Shown: one piece after another, positions 45,281 to 53,828 of the stretch
Layout: each line of letters starts with the position of its first letter
Position numbering within the stretch: the first letter of the stretch is position 1
Assembly (NCBI GenBank): GCA_900315165.1
Contig: OMXZ01000005.1
Coordinates: forward strand, 1 to 62,949
DNA: 62,949 nucleotides
Direction: 5' to 3'
Source: an uncultured Actinomycetes bacterium
Lineage (GTDB): Bacteria; Actinomycetota; Coriobacteriia; Coriobacteriales; Atopobiaceae
Translations under genes and position numbers: made by a program
Notes under the pieces: generated by a model
Database searches by the model: none
The model's input: only the letters and a program-made list of their open reading frames with translations
Told to the model about the DNA's origin: nothing

Positions 45281-46183
45281 CTAGCGGCCGAGGGCCTCGT
45301 GGATCCGCTCGAGAGAGGCTTTGCCCACGCCCCTGATTGCGAGAAGCTCGTCGTCCGACATGTCGGCAAGCTGATGGGCGCCGGAGACGCCCGCTTGTCC
45401 GAGCACGTTGACGATGCGGGTGGTCAGGCCGAGGGACTCGAGGGAATCGTCATCCGGCTCTTCGGCATCAAAATAGTCGTCGAAATCATCCCTGAAGTGG
45501 GTGCCGCCGTGATACATGCCATCGAGGTCGCCACCGGGGCGGTCGGCGTCGGCAGGTTCGCCGAAACCGAGATCGTCGTTGGGATCGCCGGCATCGGGGT
45601 AATCGTCGACAGGTCGATCAGAGGCTTGCCCGTTTTGCTGGTCATAGGACTGGCCGTCGGGATAGGCGTACGGGGAGCCGCCGGCCTCCTCGTTGAGCTC
45701 CTCTTCCCACTCCTCGAGGTCGTCGTAGTCGTCGACACCCGAGTCGCTCGCCGCCTGCTCGTACTCGTTGCGGCGCACCATAAACATACCGAGCTGCATA
45801 AAGAGCCCGGACGCCAGCGTGGGCCACACGACCGCGAGCACATAGGTGGGGTCGGGGTGCTTGAAGAGCCAGGGCGACCAGCCGTAGAGCATAACGGCCA
45901 GCATGACAAGCGTCGCAACACCGATGAACCGGTGGGCATATCGCGCTGTGTACCAGACCCTCAGCTGGGCGACCATGCCCACCAAAAAGCCGAAGGGCAC
46001 GCAGTACAGGGCCGAAAAAGAAGCCAGAAAGAAGGCGAACCAGCGGAAATACGTCATTGTGTCGCCAGACTGGAGCACACGTCCCATCGCGACACCGACA
46101 GCCAGCGCCACGTACATCAGCCATACCGGCCAGAGGGCGAGCACCCTCCCTGCCAAACCAGACTGATTCACGCCGCGCGCCAT
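45281..46183 (-). CDS. Four-span membrane protein with C-terminal RpoA-CTD-like domain
   Basis: This 300-residue protein has about four membrane helices in residues 10-135, then an acidic, Tyr/Asp-rich disordered linker (about 145-245). The C-terminal helix-hairpin-helix domain is LGLTTRIVNVLGQAGVSGA to IRGVGKASLERI. That end has the pattern of the RNA polymerase alpha CTD (L-x-x-R-x-x-N-x-L...EL...GxKSLxxI). ATG 46183 was chosen as it opens the hydrophobic part and follows basic MARGVNQSG. The stop lies only 8 bp from the repeat cluster. Function unknown; the tail could bind DNA or polymerase partners at the membrane. Confidence 0.8.
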   Translation of the reverse strand: MARGVNQSGLAGRVLALWPVWLMYVALAVGVAMGRVLQSGDTMTYFRWFAFFLASFSALYCVPFGFLVGMVAQLRVWYTARYAHRFIGVATLVMLAVMLYGWSPWLFKHPDPTYVLAVVWPTLASGLFMQLGMFMVRRNEYEQAASDSGVDDYDDLEEWEEELNEEAGGSPYAYPDGQSYDQQNGQASDRPVDDYPDAGDPNDDLGFGEPADADRPGGDLDGMYHGGTHFRDDFDDYFDAEEPDDDSLESLGLTTRIVNVLGQAGVSGAHQLADMSDDELLAIRGVGKASLERIHEALGR

Positions 46184-46313
46184 CGCATTCCGTCCACGCA
46201 AAGGGCACGCAAGGCGCGCCCATCGAGCCAATTTCCCCCATCCTAGCGTAAAAAGCGAAACGACTCGCCGCTCGGGAGGTAAATATCCTGTCAGCACAAC
46301 GGGCAGACCGAAC

Positions 46314-46351
46314 AAAAGGCGGCGCGACACCCGATGGATGCCGCGCCGCCT
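46314..46351 (-). terminator. Terminator of the gatCAB operon
   Basis: On the minus strand AGGCGGCGCG and CGCGCCGCCT form a perfect 10-bp stem followed by TTTG; it lies 22 bp after the gatB stop. Confidence 0.85.
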
Positions 46352-46372
46352 GGAATACGGATGGGGCGAGCC

Positions 46373-47941
46373 CTACGCCTCGAGCCTCTGGGTCAGGAGC
46401 TGGTTGAAGAGCTTGGGGTTGCCAGGGGCGCCGGCCGCCTTGGCGGCTTTCATGCACTGGCCGACGAGGAAGCCCACGACCTTCTTGTTGCCGTCCTTGT
46501 ACTGCTGGACCTGGTCGGTGCAGCGCGCGAGCACCTCGTCCACGATGGGGGCAAGGTCGTCCGTGTTCGTGGCCTGGCGCATGCCGCGCTCGTCCACCAC
46601 GTGCTCCGGGTCCTCGTCCGTGCCGTCCACGGCCTCCATCACCTCGCGGGCCTGGGCGAAGGTGATGGCGTCGGCAGCGAGCAGCTTGGAGACGGAGGCC
46701 ACCTGTGCAGCGGTCAGCGCCTTGAAGCTCGGCACGATGTTGACCACCACGTTGGCCACCGTCGGGGCGGCCTTTTCGCCCGCCGCGGCCACGCTCTTCT
46801 CGAAGAGTTCCGCCGTCGCCGGGTCGCCCGCAATCTGGGCGGCGTCCTTGCGCTTCAGGCCGTACGTCTGCATATAGCGGTCGCGCTTTGCGTCGGGCAG
46901 CTCGGGGATGCGCGCGCGGCAGCGCTCGATGAAGTCGTCGGTCAGGTCGAAGGGGGCGAGGTCGGGGTCGGGGAAGAGGCGGTAGTCGTCCGCGGTCTCC
47001 TTGACGCGCATCACGATGGTGTGCTTGCGGCTGGGCTCCCAGTGGCGGGTCTCCTGGTAGACGATGCCGCCCTCCTCGAGCACCTCGGCCTGGCGGCAGA
47101 TCTCGTACTCCAGGCCGTCGTGCAGGCTCTTGAAGGAGTTGATGTTCTTGAGCTCGGTCTTGGTGCCCAGCTTGGTGGTGCCGCGGCGGCGCAGGCTGAC
47201 GTTGCCGTCGCAGCGCATGGAGCCGTTCTCGAGCGAGCAGTCGGAGATGCCCAGCGTGCGGAAGGTCTGCTGGAGCTTCTCCATGAAGAGGCGGGCCTCC
47301 TCGGGCGTGCGCAGGTCGGGCTCCGTGACGAGCTCGATCAGGGGCGTGCCGCAACGGTTGTAGTCGATCAGGCTCTCGGTGGCGGCCGTGATGCGGCCCT
47401 CCTCGCCGCCCACGTGCACCATCTTGGCCGCGTCCTCCTCCATATGGATGCGCAGGATGCGGATGGGCACGGTGTAGGAGCCGTCAGCCGCGCGCTCGGG
47501 CGTCACGGGATGCGGCTCGTCGTGGGCGGCCACGGTGTCCTGGCCGGTCACGATACCGTCGGGCCGCTCCTTGGCCCCCTCGCCCGAGACCTCCAGGTCC
47601 AGATGGCCGTACATGCAGAAGGCGACGGGGCCCTGCGTGGTCTGGAAGTTCTTGGCCATATCGGGATAGAAGTAATGCTTGCGGTAGAACATCGAGTGCT
47701 TCTGGATCTCGCAATTGGTCGCGAGGCCCGCCATCACGATGGACTCGATCGCCTTCTTGTTGGGCACGGGCAGGGCGCCGGGCATGCCCAGGCAGACTGG
47801 GCAGACGTTGGTGTTGGGCGCGTCGTCGTGCGACAGGCGGCAGTTGCAGAACATCTTGGTGTCGAGCGCGGTGAGCTCGGTGTGCACCTCGAGGCCGATC
47901 ACGGCCTCCCAGTCCTTCAGGACCTCCTGGAGCTTCTTCAT
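46373..47941 (-). CDS. gatB: Asp-tRNA(Asn)/Glu-tRNA(Gln) amidotransferase subunit B
   Basis: This 522-residue tRNA-binding and kinase-like subunit activates the misacylated tRNA. Hallmarks are AVIGLEVHTELTALDTKMFC near the start, CPVCLGMPGALPV, and RCDGNVSLRRRG. The C-terminal YqeY/GatB helical domain ends the protein. Zinc-type cysteines (CNCR and CPVC) are present. The start overlaps the gatA stop by 4 bases. It completes gatC-gatA-gatB. Confidence 0.98.
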   Translation of the reverse strand: MKKLQEVLKDWEAVIGLEVHTELTALDTKMFCNCRLSHDDAPNTNVCPVCLGMPGALPVPNKKAIESIVMAGLATNCEIQKHSMFYRKHYFYPDMAKNFQTTQGPVAFCMYGHLDLEVSGEGAKERPDGIVTGQDTVAAHDEPHPVTPERAADGSYTVPIRILRIHMEEDAAKMVHVGGEEGRITAATESLIDYNRCGTPLIELVTEPDLRTPEEARLFMEKLQQTFRTLGISDCSLENGSMRCDGNVSLRRRGTTKLGTKTELKNINSFKSLHDGLEYEICRQAEVLEEGGIVYQETRHWEPSRKHTIVMRVKETADDYRLFPDPDLAPFDLTDDFIERCRARIPELPDAKRDRYMQTYGLKRKDAAQIAGDPATAELFEKSVAAAGEKAAPTVANVVVNIVPSFKALTAAQVASVSKLLAADAITFAQAREVMEAVDGTDEDPEHVVDERGMRQATNTDDLAPIVDEVLARCTDQVQQYKDGNKKVVGFLVGQCMKAAKAAGAPGNPKLFNQLLTQRLEA

Positions 47942-49437
47942 GCCAGCTCGCCTCCCTTCCCGGCGAAACCGGGCGCGACCAGGGCATCCCGCGCGCAGCC
48001 CCGCTCGACGGCGCGGGCGAACTGCAGAAGCGAGCGGTCCTTGAAGGCGGGGCCCTGCAGCTGGACCGAGACAGGCATGCCGGAGTCCGCCCCCAGGCCC
48101 ACCGGGACCGAGATGCCGCCGTTGCCGACGATGTTGTTGGAGATGGTGTACATGTCCGAGGCGTACATGGCCGTCGGGTCCGAGATCTCGCCGAAGCGGA
48201 AGGCCGTGTTGGGACTCGAGGGGAGCATGATCACGTCACAGGCCTCATAGGCGCGCGCGTAGTCCTGCGTGATGAGCGTGCGGACCTGCTGGGCAGGATA
48301 GTAGTACTGGTCGTAGACACCGGAGGAGAGCAGGTAGGCACCCAGCATCTGGCGGCGCTTGGCCTCGGCCCCGAAGCCGTGTGCGCGCGAAAGCGAGGTC
48401 TGCTCGGCCAGCGTGGCGCAGCCCTGCTCCTGATAGCCGTAGCGCACGCCGTCGAAGCGGGCCAGGTTGGAGAAGGCCTCACAGGGGCCGATCACGTAGT
48501 AGGCCGCGACCGCCGAGGAGATATTGGGCAGGTCGACCTCGACCACCTTGGCACCCTGGTCCTCGAAGGCGCGGCGGGCCTGGTCGATGGCCGCACGGCA
48601 CTCGGCCGTGAGGCCCTCCATCTCGAGCAGCTCGGGCACAATGCCCACCGTCTTGCCCTCGATCGGGTCCTCGAGGTGCTCGGTGAAGTCGACCGCGCAC
48701 TCCTGACTGGTGGAGTCGTAGGGGTCGCGACCCGCCCCGCACAGGGCGTTCATTGCGAGCGCGACGTCGACGACCGTGCGGCCGAAGGGTCCGACCTGGT
48801 CAAGCGAGCTGCCGAAGGCTACGACGCCGTAGCGGCTGACCGCGCCATAGGTGGGCTTGAGGCCCACAACGCCGCAGAAGCTGGCCGGCTGGCGGATCGA
48901 GCCGCCCGTGTCGGATCCAAGCGCGATCTGGACCTCGCCGGCGGCCACCGCGGCAGCCGACCCACCCGAGCTGCCACCCGGCACGCGCCCCGTGTCCCAG
49001 GGGTTGCAGGTGGGGTGGAAGGCCGAGCTCTCGGTCGAGCTGCCAAAGGCGAACTCGTCCATGTTGGTCTTGCCCACGGGCGTGGCACCGGCGTCGAGCA
49101 GGCGCTGCACGCAGGTCGCCGTGAAGACGGACTCGTAGTTCTCGAGCATCTTGGACGCGCAGGTCGTATGCGTCCCAATGAGATGCATGTTGTCCTTGAA
49201 GGCCACGGGCACGCCCGCGAGCGGCCCGACCTCCTCGCCGGCTGCGATGCGTTCGTCCGTGCGCGCCGCCGCCGCCAGCGCCAGGTCCGCCGAGACCTCC
49301 AGGAAGGCCTGGACCTCCGGGTCGCGACTCTCGACCGCGTCGAGCGCGGCCCGCGCCACCTCAGTCGCCGTGAGGTCACCCGCATGCACGCCGGTGGCGA
49401 CTTCGGCCGCCGTCAGCTCATCGAGATTGCGCGCCAT
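47938..49437 (-). CDS. gatA: Asp-tRNA(Asn)/Glu-tRNA(Gln) amidotransferase subunit A
   Basis: This 499-residue amidase-signature enzyme releases ammonia from glutamine. The Ser-cis-Ser-Lys triad is seen as Lys in VPVAFKDN and the serines in PGGSSGGSAAAVA and GSDTGGSIRQPA. The ATG shares one base with the gatC stop. Length is normal. Confidence 0.98.
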   Translation of the reverse strand: MARNLDELTAAEVATGVHAGDLTATEVARAALDAVESRDPEVQAFLEVSADLALAAAARTDERIAAGEEVGPLAGVPVAFKDNMHLIGTHTTCASKMLENYESVFTATCVQRLLDAGATPVGKTNMDEFAFGSSTESSAFHPTCNPWDTGRVPGGSSGGSAAAVAAGEVQIALGSDTGGSIRQPASFCGVVGLKPTYGAVSRYGVVAFGSSLDQVGPFGRTVVDVALAMNALCGAGRDPYDSTSQECAVDFTEHLEDPIEGKTVGIVPELLEMEGLTAECRAAIDQARRAFEDQGAKVVEVDLPNISSAVAAYYVIGPCEAFSNLARFDGVRYGYQEQGCATLAEQTSLSRAHGFGAEAKRRQMLGAYLLSSGVYDQYYYPAQQVRTLITQDYARAYEACDVIMLPSSPNTAFRFGEISDPTAMYASDMYTISNNIVGNGGISVPVGLGADSGMPVSVQLQGPAFKDRSLLQFARAVERGCARDALVAPGFAGKGGELA

Positions 49438-49754
49438 CAGCGGTCACCCCCCTCGTCGCCCAGGATGGACGGGACGCGGAAGGAGCGGTTGCGGCTCGAG
49501 CCGGCGTTGTGGAGCGCCACGTCGATCGGCAGCGCGCGCACGTCGGTGTCGGGCACGTCCTCCCCCATCACGTTGGAGAGGTCCCCGATGGGATGGAAGG
49601 TGGGCTCCACGCCCGCGAGGTCGTACTCGCGAATGGGCTGGAGCAGGTCGACCGCCTCGTTCATATAGGCGGTCATCTCGGTAAGCTCGTCTTCGGTCAG
49701 GGCGATGCGGGCGTAGTCGGCGATGCCCGCGACGTCTTCTCGCGTAAGGGCCAT
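49437..49754 (-). CDS. gatC: Asp-tRNA(Asn)/Glu-tRNA(Gln) amidotransferase subunit C
   Basis: This 105-residue small subunit tethers GatA to GatB. Typical features are LTREDVAGIADYARIALTED at the N-terminus and VEPTFHP with RxD-like PDTDVRA later. ATG 49754 is preceded by AAAGGGAG. It is the first gene of the operon. The use of GatCAB implies that at least one of AsnRS or GlnRS is bypassed in this organism. Confidence 0.95.
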   Translation of the reverse strand: MALTREDVAGIADYARIALTEDELTEMTAYMNEAVDLLQPIREYDLAGVEPTFHPIGDLSNVMGEDVPDTDVRALPIDVALHNAGSSRNRSFRVPSILGDEGGDR

Positions 49755-49939
49755 ATAGCTCCCTTTCGGATCGGGTCCGTTTTTCGCGCTTATTTTATGA
49801 CCCGACGGCACGGCGGCAAGGCCCGCGGCGCGGATGTTCACCGCTGCGAAACGGCGCGACTGTCACGTGTGCGTCCGTGGCTTCCTGCGCCGGCGCCTCC
49901 GCCACGTCTACCCGGCGCCTGTTATCCCCAGTACGGCGC

Positions 49940-50077
49940 CTAGCGCAGGTCGCTCCACATGTGGTTGTAGCAGTAACGGGTCTGCGAGCTGCGCCAGCGC
50001 TCGGTCGCGGTGCAGGGCAGGGCCTGGGCCAGCCGTAGGGCGATGCGCATGAGCCCCCAATGGATCCTAGCCCGCAT
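49940..50077 (-). CDS. 45-codon basic ORF overlapping an orphan antitoxin
   Basis: The frame starts at an ATG inside the last codons of the DinJ-like antitoxin (ATGCGGGCTAG overlap) and encodes a 45-residue Arg-rich peptide with six aromatic residues (MRARIHWGLM...YCYNHMWSDLR). It occupies the place where a YafQ/RelE-type toxin is expected, but is far too short and shows no toxin motif. It may be a novel small protein, a toxin remnant or chance. Confidence 0.35.
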   Translation of the reverse strand: MRARIHWGLMRIALRLAQALPCTATERWRSSQTRYCYNHMWSDLR

Positions 50078-50267
50078 GACCGCTCCTCCCATCCGGGACA
50101 TGGGCGCTGGCGATCTCGAAGGGGAACGTCCCCGCCCTATTGAAAGCAGAGATAAACATGCGAATCGCATTCGAGGGTGTGGTGCCGATGCTCTCTGTTG
50201 CCTCAAAGAAGCGGTCCTTCTCGTCGGGGAGCACCTTGGCGACGATGGGGGTCATCTTCTCTTTCAT
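50067..50267 (-). CDS. DinJ/RelB family antitoxin
   Basis: This 66-residue ribbon-helix-helix antitoxin has VAKVLPDEKDRFFEATESIG as the DNA-binding part and TPSNAIRMFISAFNRAG-FPFEI as the classic DinJ signature. TGAGG precedes ATG 50267; an ATG four codons later is an alternative. It lacks a recognisable toxin downstream. Its promoter carries GTTATAC-type heptamers like those of the PIN/RelB locus at 26.6 kb. Confidence 0.82.
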   Translation of the reverse strand: MKEKMTPIVAKVLPDEKDRFFEATESIGTTPSNAIRMFISAFNRAGTFPFEIASAHVPDGRSGHAG

Positions 50268-50313
50268 GAAGACCTCAGTCTGCTGCGTTTGTGGTATGAC
50301 TTGGTACGTTTTT

Positions 50314-50330
50314 GTTATACCCTGTGATAC
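50314..50330 (-). promoter_or_regulatory. Antitoxin operator/-10 with GTTATAC-like repeats
   Basis: GTTATAC (50314-50320) and GTGATAC (50324-50330) lie about 50 bp upstream of the antitoxin start. Read on the minus strand the first includes TATAAC, a good -10 hexamer. The exact heptamer is shared with 26623-26637. Confidence 0.45.
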
Positions 50331-50477
50331 CGAAGGGTAGCAGACGAGACGCCCCACGCAAGCGAGATTTCTGAATCGGCCCAAATCCGTCCGCCAACGG
50401 CGAATGTCGCGCGCGGTTTGCGGCGTACAATCAGTTCAGAGTTTTTTCATACGTCCTCATCGAGGGAAGAAGGGCCC

Positions 50478-51557
50478 ATGCTCAGGATCGGTATTCTCAC
50501 CAGCGGCGGCGATTGCCAGGCACTCAACGCGACGATGCGCGCCATCGTCCGCACGGTCCTCAACGAGAGCAAGGAACCGGCGGAGTTCTACGGCTTCCTC
50601 GACGGCTACCGCGGCCTCATGTACGGCCACTACCGCAAGCTCGATTGGACCGACGTCAGCGGCCTGCTCACCGTGGGCGGCACCATCCTCGGCACCAGCC
50701 GCACCCCCTTCAAGTACCTCGACCAGCCCGACGAGCACGGCCTCAACAAGGTGGAGGCCATGAAGTCCACCTACCGTCGCCTCAAGCTCGACTACCTTTG
50801 CGTGCTCGGCGGCAACGGCTCGCTCAAGACGGCCAACCGCCTGAACGAGGAGGGCCTGAAGGTGATCGGCCTGCCCAAGACCATCGACAACGACACCTGG
50901 GGCACCGACATGACCTTTGGCTTCCCCTCGGCCATCGACATCGCCACCAAGGCGATCGACGACATCAAGACGACCGCCAGCTCGCACGGGCGCGTCTTCG
51001 TGATCGAGATCATGGGCCACAAGGTCGGCTGGATCCCCCTCTATGCGGGCGTGGCCGGCGGTGCCGACGTCATCCTGATCCCCGAGATCCCCTACGAGAT
51101 GGACAAGGTCGTCAAGGCCATCGAGCAGCGCGAGAAGCGCGGCGGCCGTTTCGCGATCGTCGTGGTGGCCGAGGGCGCCATCACTAAGGAGGAGGCCGCC
51201 CTGCCCAAGAAGGAGTACAAGGCCCGCGTGGCTCAGCGCACCGACCCGAGCGTCGCCTACGCCCTCGCCCGCGAGATCGAGGCCCGCACCGGCCGTGAGA
51301 CCCGCGTCGCCATCCCCGGCCATACCCAGCGCGGCGGCGCGCCCGACGCCGAGGACCGCATCTTCGCCTCGCAGTGCGGCGCCGTGGCCGGCCACGCGAT
51401 CGTCGAGGGCGACTCCGGCTTCCTCGTCGCCAAGGTCGACGGCAAGATGACCCGCGTGCCGCTCGCCGACATCGCCGGCAAGCTCAAGTACGTCGACCCG
51501 GAGAGCGACCTCGTCCGCGAGGCTCGTGAGCTGGGCATCAGCTTCGGCGACGAGTAG
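50478..51557 (+). CDS. pfkA: 6-phosphofructokinase
   Basis: This 359-residue phosphofructokinase commits fructose 6-phosphate to glycolysis. ILTSGGDCQALNATMRA is the N-terminal nucleotide loop, LPKTIDNDTWGTD the catalytic loop and MGHKVGW the substrate segment. The phosphoryl-donor site reads GGNGS, keeping the glycine of ATP-dependent enzymes, while PKTIDND has the lysine common in PPi-type enzymes. The Asp usual before that glycine is Asn here. Donor preference is therefore not certain. GAGGGAAGAAGG precedes the ATG; a TACAAT -10 box may lie at 50426. A strong terminator follows. Confidence 0.95.
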   Translation: MLRIGILTSGGDCQALNATMRAIVRTVLNESKEPAEFYGFLDGYRGLMYGHYRKLDWTDVSGLLTVGGTILGTSRTPFKYLDQPDEHGLNKVEAMKSTYRRLKLDYLCVLGGNGSLKTANRLNEEGLKVIGLPKTIDNDTWGTDMTFGFPSAIDIATKAIDDIKTTASSHGRVFVIEIMGHKVGWIPLYAGVAGGADVILIPEIPYEMDKVVKAIEQREKRGGRFAIVVVAEGAITKEEAALPKKEYKARVAQRTDPSVAYALAREIEARTGRETRVAIPGHTQRGGAPDAEDRIFASQCGAVAGHAIVEGDSGFLVAKVDGKMTRVPLADIAGKLKYVDPESDLVREARELGISFGDE

Positions 51558-51591
51558 CGTCCGACCAGCACGACCCAGTATCACGGCAGTG

Positions 51592-51626
51592 AACGCCCTC
51601 CCCCAGCTTCAGGGAGGGCGTTTTTT
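51592..51626 (+). terminator. Terminator of pfkA
   Basis: ACGCCCTCCC (51593-51602) and GGGAGGGCGT (51612-51621) form a perfect 10-bp stem, followed by a run of T residues. Confidence 0.95.
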
Positions 51627-51708
51627 CTTACGCCCGACCCTTTCCTGCCGTCTGCCTCCTCTTACGCCGCCCGCCTCTCGCCTGCCGCCCGCATCCTCTC
51701 GCATCCAT

Positions 51709-51851
51709 TCGCCCCCCAAGGCGGGTTTTCCCGCATACATGCGAAATTTCCCGCCTTGGGGGGCGATTGCTCATATCCCGCCTCCCAAGAATTCGCCCCC
51801 TTGGGCCGTGTTCCCTGCAGCCTTGTGGGAAAACCCACCCAAGGGGGCGAA
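51709..51851. repeat. Double-hairpin element, copy 1
   Basis: Hairpin 1 (51709-51766) has perfect 17-bp arms TCGCCCCCCAAGGCGGG and its complement, with a second, inner hairpin around GCATACATGC. Hairpin 2 (51792-51851) has 14-bp arms TTCGCCCCCTTGGG and complement. The same two hairpins in the same order recur at 53687-53828, bracketing the DUF559-like gene. Most of the gap 51627-51876 is this element. Confidence 0.85.
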
Positions 51852-51876
51852 TGCCAGCAGCCCCATCACGTCCGCA

Positions 51877-53187
51877 TCAGCCAAACGTCTCGCGCAAGAG
51901 ATCGGTATTGCATAGGTCTACGTGCACCGCAGCCTGTCGTTCCCGCATTCGACTGGAGACCGGTCCCAGACCCCTGTCAAGGCGTGCAGCCACGTCCTCG
52001 GCGATAACCCTCCACCGTCCGAAGTCGACGAACTCGTCCCAACTCACTGCCACCACCGTGTATCCATCGTGCTCGAGGGCCTGTCTGCGGCCATTGTCCC
52101 TCTTCCAAGCCAGGCCCCTATGCCACAGGTCCCCGCCAGGCTCGACGGCGACTTTCTGCCCGCTGCGCCCGATGAACAGTTCGTCGAGACGGCAGGACCG
52201 CACCCCGTTGTTTAGGGCGCACGCCTCGGCAGAGAGACTCACCTTCGCATTGAGCTCGGGCGTCCCGACCGAGAACCCTCCCGACGTCCGAGGGAGGACG
52301 AGCGACACATTGCTAGCCGACTCGAAAGGAGACTCGCTTCCATTACGTATCCACGGCAGCGCCGTTTCTCGCGCATGCCGTCCACGGATCACGTTCGCAC
52401 GCCCAAAGAAATCCTTCAGACGGTCGATATCGAGCGCCTCCTTTGCCCTCACATAGCCATCCCCCAGCAAACGGCCGTCGGCTGAGACGAGTTCCTTGCC
52501 CTCATCGATGCACTTGCCGCAGTCCGCATACCCCTCGGGCAGCAGAGCGTACCTCCCCGCGAACTCGAGGCCAAGCGCAGTTAAGAGGTGTGGCGCACCC
52601 GGATGCAGAATCGACAAACGCACCAGCAGCAACTCCGGCGATATGACAAGGACGGAATCGTTGCAGCGCATCAAAGAGCCGACGGGGAGGTCGCCTTGCC
52701 ACGTATGCGGTATCACGTTGTTCGATTTTCGTTTGCCACTCTTTTCGCCCACAAGAAGATCGAGCCGAGGAAAGTCATAGCCGAGCAGGTCGTCAAGCGC
52801 GCCGCGTCCTTGTGACGCTGCGGGGTCATACTTGGCGAGCGCAGAGCGCGACCATCTCACAAGGTTGCGTAGGACCTGGATTCGCAGGTCCCCATCATCG
52901 GATGGCGGCCGTTCAAGGTCATAGAGAAAATCCCTCCCCGGGACACACTTGTTCCTGGCGGCGACGGCAAGCCCGGGCTCGACCGCCGCGCGTGCAATAA
53001 TCCCCTGCGCCGCAAGCAACGGCGGTGTGATATGACGCCAGAGGAAATCTGTGGGGTCGGCCTTTTTCAACGATGCGCCCGCCTCAGCCAAGCTGCATAC
53101 ATGACAAGGTTGGGGCTTGGGCACCAAGCCCGCCCGAGCCAAACGGTGATATCGCAACGCCGTCATATCGGTAAGCACAAAGAGCAT
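51877..53187 (-). CDS. DUF559-like endonuclease-domain protein
   Basis: This 436-residue protein starts at ATG 53187, placed by AGGAGACGA. The N-terminus LTDMTALRYHRLARAG resembles actinobacterial proteins related to AbiEi/DUF559. The C-terminal domain has VAVEPGGDLWHRGLAWKRD, then RRQALEHDGYTVVAVSWDEF, the layout of DUF559/Vsr-type PD-(D/E)xK nucleases (D/E...H...D...R...GY.V). A CxxC pair (CHVC at 26-29, CGKC near 280) may bind zinc. Function unknown; such genes are common in actinobacteria and some are near mobile elements. It is flanked on both sides by double-hairpin repeats. Confidence 0.68.
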   Translation of the reverse strand: MLFVLTDMTALRYHRLARAGLVPKPQPCHVCSLAEAGASLKKADPTDFLWRHITPPLLAAQGIIARAAVEPGLAVAARNKCVPGRDFLYDLERPPSDDGDLRIQVLRNLVRWSRSALAKYDPAASQGRGALDDLLGYDFPRLDLLVGEKSGKRKSNNVIPHTWQGDLPVGSLMRCNDSVLVISPELLLVRLSILHPGAPHLLTALGLEFAGRYALLPEGYADCGKCIDEGKELVSADGRLLGDGYVRAKEALDIDRLKDFFGRANVIRGRHARETALPWIRNGSESPFESASNVSLVLPRTSGGFSVGTPELNAKVSLSAEACALNNGVRSCRLDELFIGRSGQKVAVEPGGDLWHRGLAWKRDNGRRQALEHDGYTVVAVSWDEFVDFGRWRVIAEDVAARLDRGLGPVSSRMRERQAAVHVDLCNTDLLRETFG

Positions 53188-53686
53188 TCGTCTCCTGCAC
53201 AACGAGAGATGTTGGCGCACCCCATAACGACGTCGGCGGCATGGGGCAGCGAATCGGCCAGTGCACCCGATACCCAGTGCGCCCAAAGGTGGGGATAGAC
53301 TAACCTCAGACAACGTGATGCGAGATGTCTTTCTCTTCCTCCCTTGCAACAAACTGGCAGGCAGCTTGCAGGTAACTGCAAAGTTTTCATCAATGCGCCG
53401 CCAGAGGGCATAAGGTTGGCCAACCGAATAACGGGATGTTCGTCGCCGACCACCAACCAGAAGCGCCGAGATATGGAGACGCTGTGGACAAACTGGGCAC
53501 TCATCCGCTTGATTCTCCCATGGCGCGCCGCCCGGTTTTCCGCGATGTGCCATCTGGTCTTCCCACGGGCACCGCCCGACTCTCCCCCCACGGGGCTTCA
53601 CCTGGTTCCTCTCGACGAACCACCTGCCTCCGCATCAGCTTTTCCCGAAACCAAGCTGGGTGTATGAGGCGTGGAATCCAAGGCAG
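53188..53686. other. Intergenic stretch without a supportable gene
   Basis: Two overlapping minus-strand frames are open here, but neither has a ribosome-binding site, recognisable domain or protein-like composition. No terminator, tRNA or palindrome of note was seen. It could hold the promoter of the DUF559-like gene. Confidence 0.4.
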
Positions 53687-53828
53687 TCGCCCCCTTGGGC
53701 GGAGTTTTCCGCAAACATGCGGAATTTCCCGCCTTGGGGGGCGATACGAGGGGAAAGCCACTTTGGCAATTCGCCCCCTTGGGCCGGTTTTCCTGCAGCC
53801 TTGCGGAAAAACCCGCCCAAGGGGGCGA
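53687..53828. repeat. Double-hairpin element, copy 2
   Basis: Hairpin 1 (53687-53744) has imperfect outer arms and an inner TTTTCCGCA...TGCGGAATTT stem. Hairpin 2 (53770-53828) has 15-bp arms TCGCCCCCTTGGGC and complement, with inner TTTTCC/GGAAAA. Compensating differences from copy 1 in the inner stem of hairpin 1 keep pairing. The gap 53829-53943 holds nothing else evident. Confidence 0.85.
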
